From the NCBI GenBank assembly GCA_964390905.1, contig CAYMLO010000009.1, positions 1-64,000 of the forward strand: 64,000 nt of DNA, given 5' to 3'. The notes beneath the pieces are model-generated. The model was not told the DNA's origin. It did not search any database and was given only the letters and a program-made list of their open reading frames with translations. Every line of letters begins with the position of its first letter. Position 1 is the stretch's first letter. Position numbers and translations under genes: made by a program. Source of the DNA: JAFGLZ01 sp964390905. GTDB lineage: Bacteria > Planctomycetota > Phycisphaerae > UBA1845 > JAFGLZ01. Below are positions 61,351-64,000 of this stretch, piece after piece.

Positions 61351-63516
61351 ATGGCCAAACGGATGACGGCCGTTGTTGTCGCGGCGGTCCTGGTGTGTTC
61401 TGTGGGTCAGCTCGCCCGGGCCGCCGCCGGGAAGCGCAAGGCACCTAGGAAGAAGCCGAACCCCGCCTATGCGAAGGTGAAGGACGTTCCCGGACTGCCG
61501 AGGGTCTTGCTGATCGGAGACTCGATCTCCATCGGCTACACGGTCCCGACGCGGAAGCTGCTCGAAGGCAAGGCGAACCTGCACCGGATTCCCGTGAACG
61601 GCGGGCCGACGATCCGCGGCCTGGAGAGCCTGAAGCAATGGCTAGGCAAGGACAAGTGGGACGTCATCCACTTCAACTGGGGCCTGCACGACCTGAAGAT
61701 CATGCCCCACGGCAAGCATCAGGTGCTCATCGATCAGTACGACAAGAACCTGCAAGAGCTGGTCAAGCGTATGAAGGCCACCGGCGCCAAGCTCATCTGG
61801 GCCAGCACCACGCCCGTGCCGGAGGGAGAGCTCAGACCGCCGCGGAGCAACGCCGACGTCATCGCCTACAACGCGGTGGCCAAGAAAATCATGGACGCCA
61901 ACAAGATCGCCATCGACGACCTGTACGCCTTCGCCCTGCCGCGACTGAAGCAGATTCAGAGGCCCGTCAACGTGCACTTCACCCCCGAGGGCTCGGCGGT
62001 GTTGGCCAAGCAGGTGGTCGCGAGCATCCTGGCGGCGCTGGGCAAGCCCGTCCCGCCGGAAGCCAAGCCGTCGGCCTCGAGCCGCGCGGACTATCTGAAG
62101 GTCGTCCGCGCGTACGCGGACGCCATGATCCGGCAGGGGCGCGACACGTATGGCCAGGTCCGCTCCCCCTTGTTCGCCACGACGCTGGACCGCGAGACGC
62201 TCCGACTGCCCGCGGGCAAGGTGCTGGAGCGGATCGGGGGCATCCGCCGCGAGGCCTGGGGCATCCGCCCGCACGACCGGATGCTCACCGGCGCGAACCC
62301 GATGCACGACCTGAACCTCTACCAGGTGCTGTACGGGCTGACGAAGGTCACGGGCGACTCACGGTACGCCGCCGAGGCGGACAAGACACTCAAGTGGTTC
62401 TTCGAGCACTGCCAGAGCCCCGCGACGGGACTCCTTGCGTGGGGTGAGCACATCGGGTGGGACTTCAATGCAGAGGCCATCATCCACAAACCGGCCGGCA
62501 CCACGCACGAGTACTTCCGCCCGTGGGTCCTGTGGCAGCGCTCATTCACATTGGCGCCGGAGGCGTGTGCGAAATTCGCCCGCGGGGTGTGGGACCATCA
62601 GATCGGCGACCACAAGACCGGCAACTTCTCCCGCCACGCCCGATACGACAAGCACGGTCCGGGGACGAACTCGGAGTACCCGCGGCACGGGGGGTTCTAC
62701 ATCGCCACGTGGGCCGAGGCCTACCGTCAGACGAAAGACCCGGTCTTCGCCAAGGCCATCGAGACGCTTCTGGCGTATTTCGACGGGCGCCGCAGCCCCA
62801 AGACCGACGCGATTCCCGCTGAGAGCGCCGAACGATCGAAGGGCGAGATGCTCTGGCCGCAGAGCAACCTGTCGCTCGCGGTGGATTTGTGGGACGGGGC
62901 CGAGGCGATGCCCGAGGCGCTGGCGCAGAAGATGCGTCAGAGTGCCTCCCGGACCGACAAGGTCTTCCTGAGGCTCGAGCACCGGGTCGGCAAGGACGGC
63001 AAGGGGTTCGTCAAGATCGCCAGCACCCATTCGTTGGACATCCGCAAGTGGGGGGACCGGGGCGCCTACACCCGCCTGTGGGCGACAGGATACGGCGATT
63101 CGACCGACGCGGTGATCGCTAACCTGTGCATGCTGCGCTACCGACAGGTCAAGCTGGACGGCTACAAGGCGTTGGTGGTCGGCGCGGCCGATCGATACCT
63201 CGACAGCGAGCCCGACATCGCGTTTCCGGTCTATCCGGGCACGCTGGGCGACGTGATCTGTCTGATGCTCGCCGCGCACGAGATCACGGCCGACAGGACG
63301 TATCTGAACCGCGCGGACCATTTCGCGCAGCGGGCGATCCGGATGTTCCTGGGTGATGGGTCGCCGCTGCCGAAGGCGTCCACGAAGCACGACCACTACG
63401 AGGCCATCACCCGGGCCGACACGTTGATGATGGCCCTGCTGAACCTGTGGGCGTCTCAGCGTGCCGACAAGAACCGACAGGACCAGACCTTGGCGTTCGT
63501 CTACCCCGAACGATAG
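61351..63516 (+). CDS. Exported SGNH hydrolase fused to an (alpha/alpha)-barrel glycosidase-like domain
   Basis: A 721-residue protein: signal peptide (MTAVVVAAVLVCSVGQLARA), then an SGNH hydrolase (about 45-235) with block I LLIGDSISIGY (S58), a FNWGLHDLK strand and NVHFTPEGSAVLAK at the place of the Asp-x-x-His box. The expected Asp position is Val here; H209 is present. Then comes a long (alpha/alpha)-barrel-like domain (about 245-700, with WGEHIGWDFNAEA, HGGFYIATWAEAY and YPGTLGDVICLMLAAHE). The two parts probably strip esters and process the same glycan. AAGGAGA lies 7 bases before the ATG at 61351. Confidence 0.75.
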   Translation: MAKRMTAVVVAAVLVCSVGQLARAAAGKRKAPRKKPNPAYAKVKDVPGLPRVLLIGDSISIGYTVPTRKLLEGKANLHRIPVNGGPTIRGLESLKQWLGKDKWDVIHFNWGLHDLKIMPHGKHQVLIDQYDKNLQELVKRMKATGAKLIWASTTPVPEGELRPPRSNADVIAYNAVAKKIMDANKIAIDDLYAFALPRLKQIQRPVNVHFTPEGSAVLAKQVVASILAALGKPVPPEAKPSASSRADYLKVVRAYADAMIRQGRDTYGQVRSPLFATTLDRETLRLPAGKVLERIGGIRREAWGIRPHDRMLTGANPMHDLNLYQVLYGLTKVTGDSRYAAEADKTLKWFFEHCQSPATGLLAWGEHIGWDFNAEAIIHKPAGTTHEYFRPWVLWQRSFTLAPEACAKFARGVWDHQIGDHKTGNFSRHARYDKHGPGTNSEYPRHGGFYIATWAEAYRQTKDPVFAKAIETLLAYFDGRRSPKTDAIPAESAERSKGEMLWPQSNLSLAVDLWDGAEAMPEALAQKMRQSASRTDKVFLRLEHRVGKDGKGFVKIASTHSLDIRKWGDRGAYTRLWATGYGDSTDAVIANLCMLRYRQVKLDGYKALVVGAADRYLDSEPDIAFPVYPGTLGDVICLMLAAHEITADRTYLNRADHFAQRAIRMFLGDGSPLPKASTKHDHYEAITRADTLMMALLNLWASQRADKNRQDQTLAFVYPER

Positions 63517-63561
63517 GATTCGCTTCTCGCGTCCCCAAACTTGAACAAGGGAGCCACTGTC

Positions 63562-64000
63562 ATGATCGATTTGCTGCCGGCCGTTGCCGCCATCGCCTTG
63601 GCGGCCGGTGCCGCCGATGACGCCAAGCTGTCGTTCGACCGCTTCGGGGGCTGGAAGGCCGTCCGGTTCGAGCGGGGCCGGTTCTTCCGAACCCACTACG
63701 ATGGGAAGCGGTGGTGGCTGGTGACCCCCGAGGGGCATGGGTTTCTGTCAATAGGCGCCTGCTGCGTCCAGCCGACGGGCAGCTTCATCCGCGGCACGAA
63801 GCGCTATCCGTACAAGGAGGGCGTCCTGGCCAAGCACGGCGACATCGCCACCTGGGCCAAGGTCGCGCGCCGTCGCATGCGGCAGTGGGGGTTCAACACG
63901 ATGGCCTGCTGGTCAGGCCGAGAGGTCCGCCAGACCCCGCGGGCGGACATCCTCAGCATGACCAGCGGCGCCGGCGGGAACTGGCTCACCGGGGAGCTAC
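63562..64000 (+). CDS. Agarase-like (TIM-barrel) secreted protein, C-terminus beyond window
   Basis: The first 146 residues of an exported protein: a short signal peptide (LLPAVAAIALAAGAA), then RFFRTHYDGKRWWLVTPEGHGFLSIGACCV and RRMRQWGFNTMACWSGREV in separate stretches, which resemble the N-terminal barrel part of planctomycetal agarase/GH50-type proteins. AGGGAG precedes the ATG by 9 bases. The catalytic residues and end are not visible, so family assignment is provisional. It lies 45 bases after the SGNH fusion gene. Confidence 0.6.
   Translation, partial: MIDLLPAVAAIALAAGAADDAKLSFDRFGGWKAVRFERGRFFRTHYDGKRWWLVTPEGHGFLSIGACCVQPTGSFIRGTKRYPYKEGVLAKHGDIATWAKVARRRMRQWGFNTMACWSGREVRQTPRADILSMTSGAGGNWLTGEL

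Overview
This is a G+C-rich bacterial chromosome segment (about two thirds G+C by eye) that looks like a Planctomycetota genome, perhaps Phycisphaerae or a related uncultured lineage. The assignment is inferred from gene content: secreted, weakly conserved polysaccharide-active enzymes with signal peptides, several uroporphyrinogen-decarboxylase-like and sugar-phosphate-isomerase-like proteins, a DUF6263-like exported protein, SGNH hydrolases, small zinc-ribbon membrane proteins and palindromic intergenic repeats. No rRNA, tRNA, CRISPR array, transposase or phage structural gene was seen.

Layout. 1-10.2 kb: the N-terminal part of cysS, a VapBC-like toxin-antitoxin pair, a methyltransferase, a secreted glycosidase-like protein, the leucyl/arginyl-tRNA-protein transferase bpt, a cation diffusion facilitator, and a heparinase II/III-like lyase downstream of a DUF6263-like protein. 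10.2-13.4 kb: an ABC-ATPase/GNAT fusion (COG2401 type) with a promoter inside an unusually A+T-rich patch, then a small membrane protein. 13.6-17.3 kb: a Co-methyltransferase-like URO-D protein, a membrane-anchored AsmA-like protein and purC. 17.6-25 kb: a tight operon of a glycosidase-like protein, an aldo/keto reductase and a threonine-synthase-like PLP enzyme, then a PleD-type diguanylate cyclase converging on a sugar isomerase/URO-D pair. 25-33.3 kb: a GNAT-TIM-barrel fusion, an Nramp-like transporter lacking the usual metal ligands, two tandem secreted ChbG/YdjC-type deacetylases and a secreted GH42-like enzyme. 33.3-47.4 kb: two CNNM/CBS proteins, a degenerate metallo-beta-lactamase-fold protein, a TPR protein, a class III aminotransferase, a lipoprotein-like protein, a group-1/2 sigma-70 factor that seems to start at AUC, rpsA, ribBA, pgsA and two glycosyltransferases. 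47.5-64 kb: an enolase-superfamily dehydratase, a lone receiver protein beside a two-domain M16 peptidase, a cyclodeaminase-like protein, asnS with a coiled-coil insert, a flavodoxin-like reductase, duplicated zinc-ribbon membrane proteins, further small membrane proteins, SGNH hydrolases (one fused to a glycosidase-like domain) and the start of an agarase-like enzyme.

Functionally the window mixes housekeeping genes (translation, purine, riboflavin, phospholipid, sigma factor) with a scattered glycan-utilisation repertoire: lyases, deacetylases, GH42-like, agarase-like and esterase-like enzymes outside the cytoplasm, and reductases, isomerases and a sugar-acid dehydratase inside. Ten sigma-70-like promoters are readable, which suggests the ordinary -35/-10 code applies here.

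The most distinctive DNA signals are several families of palindromic repeats. A three-hairpin 'cloverleaf' element occurs twice (28251-28404 and 48711-48867) just downstream of stop codons, with covarying stems. Other highlights are the AUC start of the sigma factor and several domain fusions. I did not find one clear multi-gene defence or biosynthetic system that is new; the best leads are listed as separate findings.
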